Source of the DNA: Parachlamydiaceae bacterium
GTDB taxonomy: Bacteria > Chlamydiota > Chlamydiia > Chlamydiales > Parachlamydiaceae
Assembly: GCA_013813265.1 (NCBI GenBank)
Contig: JACCRY010000012.1
Coordinates: forward strand, 1 to 39,556
DNA length: 39,556 nucleotides
Reading direction: 5' to 3'
The translations under genes and the position numbers were made by a program. Position 1 is the stretch's first letter. Every line of letters begins with the position of its first letter. The notes beneath the pieces were generated by a model. The model searched no databases. It worked only from the letters and a program-made list of their open reading frames with translations, and was not told the DNA's origin. Below, in pieces: positions 1 to 9,921 of this stretch.

Positions 1-677
<677 letters not shown>

Positions 678-678
678 T

Positions 679-751
679 TTTTGTCTAAAAGTGACAAAAT
701 TGACATTTTTTGATAGAAAAAAGTGACAAAAATGTCAGTTTTTGCTATGTT
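679..751 (+). promoter_or_regulatory. Operator-like repeats over the promoter of the ATPase gene at 783
   Basis: Two related 14-base sites occur, TGACAAAATTGACA at 692-705 and TGACAAAAATGTCA at 724-737; the second is a perfect inverted repeat around AAAA. TTTTGTC (679-685) and GACAAAA (693-699) form a further inverted repeat. A promoter can be read as GTGACA (723-728), 17-base spacer, TATGTT (746-751). The second site overlaps the -35 box, so repression by a dimeric regulator is plausible. The regulator is unknown. Confidence 0.5.
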
Positions 752-782
752 TTAGTCATAGATTTAGCACAAAGGGAAATAG

Positions 783-2132
783 ATGCAACGTCTCATGATG
801 CAACAACTTCTTGCTTGGAAAAATGAAGGCCCCCGTAAACCACTTCTTCTGAAAGGGGTGCGCCAAGTCGGTAAAACTTATCTTCTTAAAGAATTTGGGA
901 AATCTCATTTTCCTAATTTCCACTATTTCAACTTCGAAAAGCAATTAGAGTTGGCAAAGATTTTTGAGCTTAATCTTAATCCAGAGAGGATTGTTAGAGA
1001 ACTAAGTTTTTATTTGGATGTTCCTATTAACATTAAAACAGATCTAGTAATATTTGACGAAATCCAAGAATCACCAAAGGCATTGACCAGTTTAAAATAT
1101 TTTCAAGAGGATTGTCCTGAACTTCATTTGTGTGCGGCAGGATCTCTTCTTGGTATTCATTTAAATTCGAGTTCATTTCCTGTAGGAAAGGTAACTTTTA
1201 AAACCCTTAGACCTTTATCTTTCGAAGAATTTTTAATGGCCAATAACGATAAATCTCTTCCTATTTTTCAAAAGGTAAATTCAAGCGACCCAATTCCGGC
1301 AATCATTCATGAGTATTTATGGGTTCAGCTTAAACATTATTTCATTGTTGGAGGCCTTCCTGAAGTCGTCGCAGCTTTTTGTAAAGATAAACAAGATTTG
1401 TATAAGGCGTTTTCTTTAGTAAGAGAGAAACAAAGTGATCTAGTCAATTCATATTATGCTGATACAGCAAAACATTCAGGTAAGGTAAATGCAATGCATA
1501 TTGACCGTGTATGGAGGTCGATACCTTCTCAGTTACAGCAAGTGCAGGATGGATCTATAGGCAAATATAAATTTAGAGGAGTTATTCCTGGGATTTCTCA
1601 TTATGATCGTTTGGCAGGCGCCATTGATTGGTTAGAAGCCGCGGGTTTAGCATTAAAAGTGCATATTGTCAATACGGGACAAATCCCTTTTCAAGGCTAT
1701 ACAAAGGAAAATTTTTTTAAACTGGTGTTATTTGATGTTGGTATTCTTGGATACATGTGTGGTTTGCCTGCAAAAGTTATTCTAGATTATGATTATGGTA
1801 GTTATAAAGGCTTTTTTGCTGAAAATTTTGTTGCTCAAGAGCTTATTTGTCATGGAAGGGATTCACTTTTCAGTTGGCAAGAAAATAAAGCTGAAGTTGA
1901 ATTTCTTGTTGAAACTGATGGTTCAGCTATTCCTGTAGAAGTTAAGGCTGGATCGGTTATTAAAATAAAAAGCTTAAAAACATTTACGGAAAAATATCAT
2001 CCTCCTTTTGAAGTAATTTTTAGTGGAAGGCCTTTCGATATGAAAAATACTAAAGGCATGCATTATTATCCCTTATATTTAGCAGGTCGCTTCCCAGTAA
2101 GTGCTCATACAAAGAAAGACCCCGTTCAATGA
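783..2132 (+). CDS. ATP-binding protein, AAA_14 / DUF4143 family
   Basis: The 449-residue protein has the usual architecture of this family: an N-terminal AAA domain with a P-loop (GVRQVGKT, about residues 25-32) and a Walker B segment (LVIFDEIQESP, about 97-107), followed by the conserved SFEEFL stretch near residue 145 and a C-terminal part resembling DUF4143 with a nuclease-like ending (AEVEFLVE, then PVEVKAG). The family is widespread in mobile and accessory regions of bacterial genomes, and its cellular role is not established. The gene stands alone, has its own operator-like promoter and ends inside a terminator hairpin. A second, divergent family member lies at 16485. Confidence 0.9.
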   Translation: MQRLMMQQLLAWKNEGPRKPLLLKGVRQVGKTYLLKEFGKSHFPNFHYFNFEKQLELAKIFELNLNPERIVRELSFYLDVPINIKTDLVIFDEIQESPKALTSLKYFQEDCPELHLCAAGSLLGIHLNSSSFPVGKVTFKTLRPLSFEEFLMANNDKSLPIFQKVNSSDPIPAIIHEYLWVQLKHYFIVGGLPEVVAAFCKDKQDLYKAFSLVREKQSDLVNSYYADTAKHSGKVNAMHIDRVWRSIPSQLQQVQDGSIGKYKFRGVIPGISHYDRLAGAIDWLEAAGLALKVHIVNTGQIPFQGYTKENFFKLVLFDVGILGYMCGLPAKVILDYDYGSYKGFFAENFVAQELICHGRDSLFSWQENKAEVEFLVETDGSAIPVEVKAGSVIKIKSLKTFTEKYHPPFEVIFSGRPFDMKNTKGMHYYPLYLAGRFPVSAHTKKDPVQ

Positions 2133-2145
2133 TGGGGTCTTTCTT
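2111..2145. terminator. Bidirectional terminator between the ATPase gene and dnaK
   Basis: AAGAAAGACCCC and GGGGTCTTTCTT form a perfect stem around a short loop. The loop contains the TGA stop (2130-2132) of the ATPase gene, so the last codons of that gene form one arm. Each strand ends in a U-rich stretch. It lies between two convergent genes and can serve both. Confidence 0.85.
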
Positions 2146-2190
2146 ATCAGCAAAAAATTTAGAACTTATCATTCAAATTTAGAGCTTAGT

Positions 2191-4165
2191 TTACTGTCTG
2201 TCTTTTTCATCGATGATTTCAGCTTCGACTTCTTCCGCATCATCACCATGTGAATGCTGCTTTTGTTCGCCATGGGCTTGATCTTGACCATGTTCGCCTT
2301 GACCAGCACCCATTCCTGCGCCTGCGCCGCTTGCATCTCCACCAGTATGACCCGCTTTGGACATCGCTTCTCCAATATGCTGCATATGGCTCTCTAGTTC
2401 GTCTTTAGCTTTACGAATTCTAGTTGAGTCATTGCTGTCGAGGGCTTTTTTTAAGCTCATCGATTTTGCTTTGAACATCATCTGCAACATCTTTAGGGAT
2501 TTTATCCTTATACTCGTTCAACGACTTTGTCGCGCGGAAAGAGATGGTTTCAGCTTCATTGCGTAAATCGACCTCTTCACGACGCTTTTTGTCCTCTTCG
2601 GCGTGCAATTCGGCATCATTCAACATACGCTTGATATCCTCTTCATTGAGTCCTGACGATGCTTCGATACGGATTTTTTGCGACTTGCCTGAAGCCATGT
2701 CTTTGGCAGAAACATGCAAAATTCCGTCTGCATCAATATCAAATGCAACTTCAATTTGAGGCACCCCACGTGGAGCAGGAGGAATGTCTGTTAAATCAAA
2801 ACGGCCGACTTCTTTATTGTCATTCGCCATTTTACGTTCGCCTTGTAGTACCCGAATAGTTACGGCAGGCTGGTTATCTGCAGCAGTTGAGAAAACTTGT
2901 TTCTTCTGAGTAGGAATTGTCGTATTACGTTCCACAAGAGGTGTCATGACTGCACCCATTGTTTCAATTCCCAAAGTTAAAGGTGTAACGTCTAACAACA
3001 ACACATCTTTAACAGTTCCACCAAGTACGCCCCCTTGGATAGCTGCGCCAATGGCAACAACTTCATCGGGATTCACACCTTTATGACCTTCTTTACCGAA
3101 GATTTCTTTAACCATTTCTTGAACAGCTGGCATACGGCTCATTCCACCAACAAGGATGACATCGCCAATATCTTGAGGAGATAAGTTGGCATCTTTCAAA
3201 GCTTTTAGGCAAGGTTCTTTGCAACGAGAAATAAGCGAAGCACATAGGCTTTCCAGTTTTGAACGGGAAAGTGTCAATGAAAGGTGTTTAGGTCCTGAAG
3301 CATCCATTGTGATGAACGGCTGATTGATCTCAGTTGTCATCGTTCCAGAAAGTTCGATCTTGGCTTTTTCAGCTGCATCGCGTAGTCTTTGTAGGGCCAT
3401 TTTATCGTTATGTAGATCGATTCCTTGCTCTTGTTTGAAGGTTTCAAGCATCCAATTCAAGATAGCATTATCAAAGTCATCTCCACCAAGGTGAGTATCC
3501 CCGTTGGTTGAAAGGACTTCAAAGACTCCGTCACCGATTTCAAGGATAGAAATATCAAAGGTTCCTCCACCTAAGTCAAAAACGGCAATTTTCTTGTCCG
3601 TATGTTCTTTATCAAGACCGTATGCAAGAGCAGCTGCAGTCGGTTCAGGGATGATACGCTTGACATCTAGACCTGCGATCCGTCCTGCATCTTTAGTTGA
3701 TTGACGCTGAGAGTCGTTGAAATAAGCTGGAACTGTGATAACAGCTTCCGTGATTTTTTCGCCCAGATAGGCTTCAGCAGTTTCTTTCATTTTAATAAGG
3801 ATCTGTGCAGAAACTTCTTCAGGCGTTACCGGCTTCCCGAACACTTCCATGACAGCTTCGCCATTGTTACCGCTGACTACTTTGTAAGGAACAGTCTTGA
3901 TTTCTGAATCCACTTCACTGCGCTTGCGCCCAATGAAACGCTTGGCGGAAGAAATTGTATTTTCAGGATTGGTGACCGCTTGGCGTTTTGCAGGGATTCC
4001 GACAATACGTTCGTTATTTCCTTTATAGGCAACAACAGAAGGTGTAGTACGTGAACCTTCAGCACTTGCGATAACTTTAGGTTGGCCACCTTCCATGATT
4101 GCAACACATGAATTGGTTGTACCCAAATCAATACCGATAATTCTGCTTTTTTTTTGATCAGCCAT
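2191..4165 (-). CDS. dnaK: Chaperone DnaK (Hsp70), frameshifted in an A7 run
   Basis: Hsp70 chaperone that binds unfolded peptides in an ATP cycle with GrpE and DnaJ. The N-terminus has the [14 protein letters not shown] phosphate loop, followed by [15 protein letters not shown] and VGGMSRMP; the C-terminus ends in a Gly/Gln/His-rich tail and [11 protein letters not shown]. The frame is broken at 2446-2452. Seven A on the coding strand give a stop after 578 residues; with six A the frame runs on to 2191 and gives 657 residues, the normal length. Because dnaK is expected to be essential, a sequencing error or slippage during transcription is more likely than loss. The start is supported by AAAGGAG nine bases upstream. 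Third gene of hrcA-grpE-dnaK; an incomplete copy lies at 1-454. Confidence 0.97.
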
Positions 4166-4195
4166 AGTTAAACACTCCTTTTATGAGTAATATTG

Positions 4196-4774
4196 TTATT
4201 GTTCTTCATTTTCTTCATCTAACGAAGATGCTTTCGCAACTTTAACGCGTGCGGGACGAATAATTTTTTCCGCCATTTTGTAGCCGCGCAAGCTTTCTTC
4301 GATCACAGAACCAGGAGAAAATTCGCTTGTTTCTATCATTTCGACAGCTTCGTGACAGTGTGGATCAAAAGGTGTTCCGACTGACACGAAGGAAGTGACG
4401 CCGTTGTTGCTTAAAGCTTCTTTAAATTGTTCCAGGATCATTTGAAAACCTGTTGCCCAGTGCTGAACTTCGGCTGAGCCTTGTCCGGCAAATTTCAGGG
4501 CATTTTCAAAATGATCGATGGGAGAGAGGAAATCAAGGATAGCCCCTTGCACAGCATACTGTACAAGTTCATGCCTCTCTTTCTGCAACCTTTTGCGGAG
4601 GTTTTCAGAATCCGCAAGGGTGCGTAGATATTTGTCGCGAAAGTCAATCACTTGCTCTTGGAGCTTGATCTCTTCCATTTTAACGGTTGTTTCAGAAGTT
4701 TCTTTCGTCGCTTCTTGTGGTTCTACAAGAAGGTCATCTTCAGGTAGCTCGTTTGGGTCTAATGTTTCTGACAT
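4196..4774 (-). CDS. grpE: Nucleotide exchange factor GrpE
   Basis: GrpE releases ADP from DnaK and so drives the chaperone cycle in the cytoplasm. The 192-residue protein is of typical length. It has an acidic N-terminus, a long charged helix (about residues 30-75, including FRDKYLRTLADSENLRKR), and the conserved C-terminal beta region ending in LRGYKMAEKIIRPARVKVAK. Start supported by AGGAG eight bases upstream. It lies between hrcA (23 bases upstream) and dnaK (30 bases downstream), so the three are co-transcribed. Confidence 0.97.
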   Translation of the reverse strand: MSETLDPNELPEDDLLVEPQEATKETSETTVKMEEIKLQEQVIDFRDKYLRTLADSENLRKRLQKERHELVQYAVQGAILDFLSPIDHFENALKFAGQGSAEVQHWATGFQMILEQFKEALSNNGVTSFVSVGTPFDPHCHEAVEMIETSEFSPGSVIEESLRGYKMAEKIIRPARVKVAKASSLDEENEEQ

Positions 4775-4797
4775 CGTGTGGACTCCTAATAATAAAA

Positions 4798-5958
4798 TTA
4801 TAGACGCATATCCTCAAGCAATAAGGGTTCTGCCTGCTTAAGCAGATAAACTTCTTTTTGTTCAAGGTTGAAAGGTTGCTGGTTTGGGTGTCGATATTGG
4901 ATTTTAAATTTGTAAATCGTTCGTGTGACTTCTTTACTAATGGTTTCTGAAAAGGTGTGGAGCAATCCAAAAAGTTTTCCATAAGGGATTCGCACCGAGC
5001 TTAATAAGCCAATTGCCCCAACAGCTTGGTTGTTAATCCTGTAAGGAATCGCTAAAATGGCGCAGTTTGGAGATTGTTGGGCGTAAGGGGATAGATCATC
5101 GCCAATCCAAAATTTTAAGCTGTTGTGCGTGCTGCAATCCTTTAGCAAGAGACGCATACTGTGGCTGTTTTCAAAAAGGGAGAGACTTGTCGCTAAGCGT
5201 GAGGCGTCATGAAATTCGGGATAAGCGATTAGTTTTGAAAAGCCGGTACGGTAGATTTCATCATCGGTAAAATTGGAATAAGCGACAATATAGCGAACAA
5301 TTAGTTCATTATAGATCTTTTGTGCTAATATTTCTTCGTCAGCTTCAAAATTCTTTGGAGGGTTATAACCGGTAAGCCTCCAGTGAAAATAGTCTTCAAA
5401 TCGCTTAATGGCAAAAGCGGTGAGCTTTTGATCAATATGAATGACTTCCGTTTTGATAACACCAAAATCTGTGACGATAATGCAAAGACAGCGTGTCTGA
5501 TCAATTGCAACGAGCTTTATCATTGTAATAAAATCGTGGTCAAAGCGTGGGGCGGAAAGGAAAACGGCACTTTGAGTAAGACGGCTTAGCTCTTCCGCAG
5601 CAGATTGTAAGTAAGTGGCAATAGCACGCGACTCGTTGCTGTTAAGGGTCTCTAGTATAGGATTTATTTCAGGTGTAGCGGTCTTAAGTATCATTTGCTC
5701 ATGGGCATATAAACGAAAAGCTTTATCTGTAGGGATGCGCCCTCCGGAACTATGCTGCTGAATTAGATAGCCTTCTTCATCTAAACGTGCAAAATAATTG
5801 CGGATAGTCGCTGCGCTAAGGTCATCGATGTCTACTTCTTTCAAAGTGGCGGAGCCTACAGGTTTGCCGCTTTGAATGTAGTAATCGACAAGAGCTAATA
5901 GGACGCGTCTTTCGCGATTCTCTTTATTTGATTTTTTTAGGGGTATAACTGAGTTCAT
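4798..5958 (-). CDS. hrcA: Heat-inducible transcription repressor HrcA
   Basis: HrcA binds CIRCE operators and represses the chaperone operons; heat or a lack of free GroEL relieves repression. The N-terminal winged helix is clear (SAATIRNYFARLDEEGYL, about residues 48-64), followed by GRIPTDKAFRLY and the GAF-like core (AIPYRINNQAVGAIGLLSS, about 300-320). At 386 residues it is longer than most HrcA proteins because of a C-terminal tail (from about residue 355, ending PLLLEDMRL). Chlamydial HrcA proteins are known for such a tail, which in Chlamydia reduces DNA binding. First gene of the operon, directly behind the promoter and CIRCE element. Confidence 0.96.
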   Translation of the reverse strand: MNSVIPLKKSNKENRERRVLLALVDYYIQSGKPVGSATLKEVDIDDLSAATIRNYFARLDEEGYLIQQHSSGGRIPTDKAFRLYAHEQMILKTATPEINPILETLNSNESRAIATYLQSAAEELSRLTQSAVFLSAPRFDHDFITMIKLVAIDQTRCLCIIVTDFGVIKTEVIHIDQKLTAFAIKRFEDYFHWRLTGYNPPKNFEADEEILAQKIYNELIVRYIVAYSNFTDDEIYRTGFSKLIAYPEFHDASRLATSLSLFENSHSMRLLLKDCSTHNSLKFWIGDDLSPYAQQSPNCAILAIPYRINNQAVGAIGLLSSVRIPYGKLFGLLHTFSETISKEVTRTIYKFKIQYRHPNQQPFNLEQKEVYLLKQAEPLLLEDMRL

Positions 5959-5988
5959 TCACGGCTTCCCTTTCTTTTTTCTTAACTC

Positions 5989-6017
5989 ATTATAGCAAAG
6001 AGGAAAAAATAGGTCAA
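5989..6017 (-). promoter_or_regulatory. Sigma70-type promoter of hrcA-grpE-dnaK
   Basis: Read on the minus strand: TTGACC (6012-6017), a 17-base spacer, and a perfect TATAAT (5989-5994). It is the best promoter match in the window and sits about 30 bases upstream of the hrcA start codon. Confidence 0.85.
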
Positions 6018-6024
6018 CAGGAAT

Positions 6025-6051
6025 TTAGCACTCAGTTGCCTGAACTGCTAA
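6025..6051. promoter_or_regulatory. CIRCE operator (HrcA binding site)
   Basis: TTAGCACTC, nine bases, then AACTGCTAA. The consensus is TTAGCACTC-N9-GAGTGCTAA, so the left arm is perfect and the right arm has two mismatches. Imperfect CIRCE elements are known in chlamydiae. It lies just upstream of the -35 box, whereas CIRCE usually overlaps the promoter or the transcript start. Confidence 0.9.
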
Positions 6052-6332
6052 ATAATTAGAGCGCACAGATAAAATAGGTGCGGGGACTACCCATTTAAAT
6101 TAAATGTAAGCCACTTTTTGACTTGTATACACAATGCTAAATTTTATAACTGCGTGATGACTTTATTATTAAAAAAATATTGATTGCCTTTTTGATTTAA
6201 AATTGGAACTTCTAATAGATTTAACCCGTTCCTTTTCTGCGACTCGCATGTTTTCCATAGACAACTAAAATATATATAGCTAGTTTTTCCCTAAGCGGCC
6301 TCATTGCACGTAAATTTTTTTGGGAGTGTACA

Positions 6333-7571
6333 GTGGAACCACACACATTTTTATTTCAGCTTGTTCTTATACTAGTTGCAGCTCGGTTATTTGGAGAACT
6401 TGCTGCTTATTTTCGAATTCCAAGTGTAATTGGAGAGCTTGTCGCCGGGATTATTCTCGGACCCAGTATCTTAGGCTTGATAGAAATCAATTATATAATT
6501 CAGCTTTTAGCGCAAATAGGGATCATTCTACTTCTTTTTGAAGTAGGCGTTGAAACAGATCTCGGAAATTTGACTTCCGTAGGAGGAAAAGCTATTCTTG
6601 TCGCATCCGTCGGGGTTATTCTACCTTTTATTCTTGGATTTATAGTTAGTTATAATGTATTTGATTTTTCAATTTTACCCAGTCTTTTTATTGCCAGTAC
6701 CCTGACTGCAACTAGTATTGGTATTACCCTGAGAGTCATACGTGATCTAAAGAAACAAAATAGCAAAGAAGCTCATATTATTGTTGGAGCGGCAATTCTA
6801 GATGACATTATTGGGATCGTTCTTCTTGCGATGCTCTACGAGTTTTCGGTTAGCGGAGAAATTAATTTGTGGAACGCAGGTAAAGTTTTGTTTTTTGTAA
6901 TGCTTTTCTTTATTGTATCACCCATTTTGGCTAAAGGTATTTCCTTGATTATAAAAAAATGGGATGAGAATAGTGAGATTCCTGGGCTTTTACCAACAAC
7001 AATTGTAGCGTTAATCTTGTTCTTTGCTTGGATTGCACATGAATTGGGTGCTCCAGAATTACTTGGAGGATTTGCAGCTGGATTAGCTTTATCTAGGAAG
7101 TTTTACTTCCCTTATGCCACCATTATACCTGATTCAAGGGAATTTAGCGAACGGGTCGAAGCACAAATGAAACCAATTATTCATTTGTTTACGCCTATCT
7201 TTTTTGTTGCTACAGGCTTAGCTTTAGACTTGAGGAATGTTGATTGGAATTCAATGTATATTTGGCTCTTAACAGGTGGATTACTGCTAGCAGCGATCAT
7301 CGGAAAGCTGCTTTCTGGACTGGTTTTAAATGGAGAAAAATGGAAAATGAAGTTTATCATCGGAACGGCGATGATTCCCAGAGGGGAAGTAGGGTTGATT
7401 TTTGCTAATGTGGGATTAACAGCAGGTGCTATTAAAGATGATGTTTATACATCTTTAATTTTGGTGATTACATTTACCACGCTAGTAGCTCCTTTTTGTT
7501 TAAGGTGGCTTTATGGCTCTACTCCTGATCATGAGCGTATTGAAAATGGGAAAATAAATGTTGAAGTTTGA
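6333..7571 (+). CDS. Cation:proton antiporter, CPA2 family
   Basis: Integral inner-membrane protein of 412 residues with about twelve hydrophobic segments, which would exchange Na+ or K+ for protons. The N-terminus (FRIPSVIGELVAGIILGPSI, about 28-47) is the typical CPA2 signature. Two adjacent Asp residues at 157-158 (AILDDIIGIV) are the ion-binding pair of electrogenic exchangers such as NapA. The C-terminal TAMIPRGEVGLIFA is also a family signature. There is no C-terminal TrkA-N domain, unlike the KefB/KefC channels. The start is GTG (6333), chosen because GGGAG lies six bases upstream. Single-gene unit; the exact ion is not determinable. Confidence 0.92.
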   Translation: MEPHTFLFQLVLILVAARLFGELAAYFRIPSVIGELVAGIILGPSILGLIEINYIIQLLAQIGIILLLFEVGVETDLGNLTSVGGKAILVASVGVILPFILGFIVSYNVFDFSILPSLFIASTLTATSIGITLRVIRDLKKQNSKEAHIIVGAAILDDIIGIVLLAMLYEFSVSGEINLWNAGKVLFFVMLFFIVSPILAKGISLIIKKWDENSEIPGLLPTTIVALILFFAWIAHELGAPELLGGFAAGLALSRKFYFPYATIIPDSREFSERVEAQMKPIIHLFTPIFFVATGLALDLRNVDWNSMYIWLLTGGLLLAAIIGKLLSGLVLNGEKWKMKFIIGTAMIPRGEVGLIFANVGLTAGAIKDDVYTSLILVITFTTLVAPFCLRWLYGSTPDHERIENGKINVEV

Positions 7572-7786
7572 TAGATGTAGGTGAAAATTTTCGCGGAACC
7601 ACAGATCCTCTGCGCACTCTGTCACGACTTTGTGGATTTTTTTCTAGGCTTGGTATTGTTAGTGTCGAATGTTCTGGAGTCATAAGCGCAAGCCCTATGA
7701 CTATAGAAAAGCATTGTGCTAGATCGATTTTTTTAGCACATAGCGAAACAGTTCCTATGACACCCTTATCGGAAAATAACATATTA

Positions 7787-7895
7787 TTTTTTGAAACACA
7801 GAGCCCCGGAGATCAGAGAGAACAAAAAAGAATTTAAATATTTCCCTCCTCTGTGCCTCTCTCTGTATTCTCTGTGCCTCTGTGTTTAAAAAAAC
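7787..7895. repeat. Imperfect inverted repeat rich in CTCTGTG
   Basis: The outer arms AAACACAGAG (near 7794-7803) and CTCTGTGTTT (near 7878-7887) are perfect and flanked by T and A runs that extend the pairing. The inner part has repeated TCTGTGCCTC/TCTCTGTAT units and pairs partly with the left side. It would fold into a long hairpin if transcribed. Confidence 0.7.
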
Positions 7896-7920
7896 AATTA
7901 GTAAAAAAAAGATTTTATTT

Positions 7921-8114
7921 GGAGAAACAGCAAAAGACACAAAGGCACAAAAATCATTGTGAACGAAATTTGTTAAAAGTCAAAAAAGCAAGAGGCCACA
8001 TCAGTCTTCGTGGATAATTAGTAGCTCAATTTGAAGATAGGGATTTGCACCTTTGTAAATGGCTTATTCATGTATCTATCATTTTCTTTGTGTCTTTGCG
8101 CCTTTTGCTGCTCC
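7921..8114. repeat. 194-bp element with imperfect terminal inverted repeats
   Basis: The left end (GGAGAAACAGCAAAAGACAC, 7921-7940, continuing to about 7956) matches the reverse complement of 8078-8114 (ending CCTTTTGCTGCTCC) with a two-base gap and a few mismatches over about 36 bases. The size and terminal repeats suit a MITE-like element or a decayed one. No coding capacity is visible inside. A similar T(T)TGTGCCTTTGCATCTTTG motif occurs at 26069-26101. Confidence 0.6.
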
Positions 8115-8211
8115 TTTGGGTTAAAAAAAATTAATCTTGTACATTGCTATCTGGTTTATATGATATGTTCTATTAAATTCACAAAGTCCAGTCTGTGGCC
8201 CTAGGTAAACT

Positions 8212-9735
8212 CTATTTACCAGATTCAAAACTTTCAACCTTCGATGAATCATCTGATTCAGATATTATTGGAGATAGTTCGTCTGATAAATCTGATAAAT
8301 CGTCTTCTGATAAGCCATCTAATACATCTAAATCTCCAACCTCTACTTCTAGTTCAGAAGATGTAACCGTAAGTTTCTCCATAGCTGCAAGAAACTTTGG
8401 TTTGCGGTCATACTCCTCTTCAATAACAAGAGCTATCTTAGGAGCCAGAAGTATCACGCCAACTGCGATGGCAATCGGAGCTATTAGAGGGAAAACTCCA
8501 AGGGCAAGGACAAAAGCCATAACGGTCGTTGCAAGACCGAATGATCCTAAAATAAGATCCCCTTTTTCCGCAAGAATTCTGTCTTCTAGACGGATCTTTA
8601 AGATTTTAACAGCCTGTTGCAATTTCTTATCGTCAGATTGAAATTCAGGTAAGGAAAGTTTTTCAAATAAATTTTCGGGTTTATTTGTCCAACTTCCATC
8701 TGTGCGTGTTGATAGTTCAATTTCTTCTCCGGAAGATTCTTCCAGAGGAACAGCAAATTGTTCTTTTACAAGCGTGGCGTCTTTAGCAATTTTTTTATTC
8801 AACAAATTAATGAAATGTTGATTAGCAGTTTTTAAACTATTATGAAAAATTATTTTTCTTTCGTCAGAATCTTCCAATGATTGATTGATGAGGGAAATCT
8901 CTTCTTTAAGTGCAGTTGAATCTGCTAATGAAAGATTGTCTACCTCATCTCTTCGCTTAGATAATTCAGCTTTTTTCTCCTCATTTTCATCGTTGTCTAT
9001 TAAAGTAGTATAGTAGGCACTTAAAAAAGCTTTATGTCGTTCTAGCTTAAGTTCATCTAAGAGATTCGTGGTTATAGTGTGCTTGTTGTTAGTAATAAAA
9101 ACGTTTGCAGCAAGAAAGAAAGCTCCTACCGCAGCAATCACTCCAGTAGCCATCAAAACAATTGCAGGAATTGCGGCTCCACAAAGAACTAAAAAACCAA
9201 GGACTACGTGAGGAAATTTCAAGTAATCTGAGGTGAGGGATACTGCATTTAGATCGGCAACCAAAATCTTATTCTTATCGCCAGATAATTTTGCACTTTT
9301 TCTATCCTCAATATTTTCCTGCGTTTTACTAAATATAGAGTAGAAAATGAGAACTGAAGATATTGATGAAGTAAGAAATTCTAAGCCTACTTTTAGATAT
9401 TGTAACGCAACGGATATCGTCTTGTGTATAGTAGTTAAAATCGGAGTGTCTTCAATTATGGATAGTAAATTTAGCATTCCGGACCGTCTATAATATTCAA
9501 ATTGATTTGACAATACTTCATCGGCGTGTTGAACGAGCGAAGTAATATGAACGGCGCCCTCAATCGAAGCAATCCCAAGTTGAAATTCAACTGAGTTGGC
9601 GACAGATGAAACTGTATTTATGACATTAACTACCTTTTTCTTTGCTTCATCATAGACTTCTTCAAGAGTATTTTGGATTTGAGTGCTATCAAAATCTGGA
9701 AATAACCCTAATGGTATAGGTGCTGTATAATTCAT
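8212..9735 (-). CDS. Inc-like multi-pass membrane protein of unknown function
   Basis: 507 residues if started at ATG 9735, which has AAGGGG just upstream; a TTG eight codons earlier is possible but has no binding site. Two long paired hydrophobic segments lie at about residues 173-214 (HVVLGFLVLCGAAIPAIVLM region) and 394-438 (VMAFVLALGVFPLIAPIAIA region), with a weaker one near 105-125. The middle is charged and helical with possible coiled coil (about 220-300), and the C-terminus is very acidic and Ser-rich (DLSDLSDELSPIISESDDSS). Paired hydrophobic hairpins are the hallmark of chlamydial Inc proteins, so location in a host vacuole membrane is inferred. No enzymatic domain recognised. Confidence 0.85.
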   Translation of the reverse strand: MNYTAPIPLGLFPDFDSTQIQNTLEEVYDEAKKKVVNVINTVSSVANSVEFQLGIASIEGAVHITSLVQHADEVLSNQFEYYRRSGMLNLLSIIEDTPILTTIHKTISVALQYLKVGLEFLTSSISSVLIFYSIFSKTQENIEDRKSAKLSGDKNKILVADLNAVSLTSDYLKFPHVVLGFLVLCGAAIPAIVLMATGVIAAVGAFFLAANVFITNNKHTITTNLLDELKLERHKAFLSAYYTTLIDNDENEEKKAELSKRRDEVDNLSLADSTALKEEISLINQSLEDSDERKIIFHNSLKTANQHFINLLNKKIAKDATLVKEQFAVPLEESSGEEIELSTRTDGSWTNKPENLFEKLSLPEFQSDDKKLQQAVKILKIRLEDRILAEKGDLILGSFGLATTVMAFVLALGVFPLIAPIAIAVGVILLAPKIALVIEEEYDRKPKFLAAMEKLTVTSSELEVEVGDLDVLDGLSEDDLSDLSDELSPIISESDDSSKVESFESGK

Positions 9736-9788
9736 AAACCCCTTATGGTTATAAATCAATTACTTGAAATAATGAAGTTCTTTATTAT

Positions 9789-9817
9789 ATTTTAGCATAA
9801 CTTGAATTATAGATCAA
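9789..9817 (-). promoter_or_regulatory. Promoter of the Inc-like gene at 8212-9735
   Basis: On the minus strand: TTGATC (9812-9817), a 17-base spacer, and TAAAAT (9789-9794), preceded by TGC, which makes an extended -10. It lies about 55 bases upstream of the ATG. Confidence 0.6.
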
Positions 9818-9921
9818 TAATTAGATTAAATTTTAAGATTGTTTTTTCTTTGATGAATATTTTTTTTTTGCTATGGATGAAGGAAGTGATAATCTTGTTA
9901 AAATATAAAAAAGAGGTGAAA

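Larger units (their letters stand above)
7572..8211. other. 640-base non-coding region with repeat elements
   Basis: No convincing gene; short open frames here have no ribosome binding site and cut across repeats. It contains two inverted-repeat elements (7787-7895 and 7921-8114), annotated separately. It separates the antiporter gene from the Inc-like gene, which converge on it. Confidence 0.6.

Noticed and set aside
2191..2490. Separate 99-residue gene downstream of dnaK
   Set aside because: It starts inside dnaK, has no ribosome binding site, and encodes the DnaK C-terminus in the shifted frame.
7568..7837. Plus-strand 89-codon frame after the antiporter
   Set aside because: No ribosome binding site, runs into the inverted repeat, and has no recognisable protein character.
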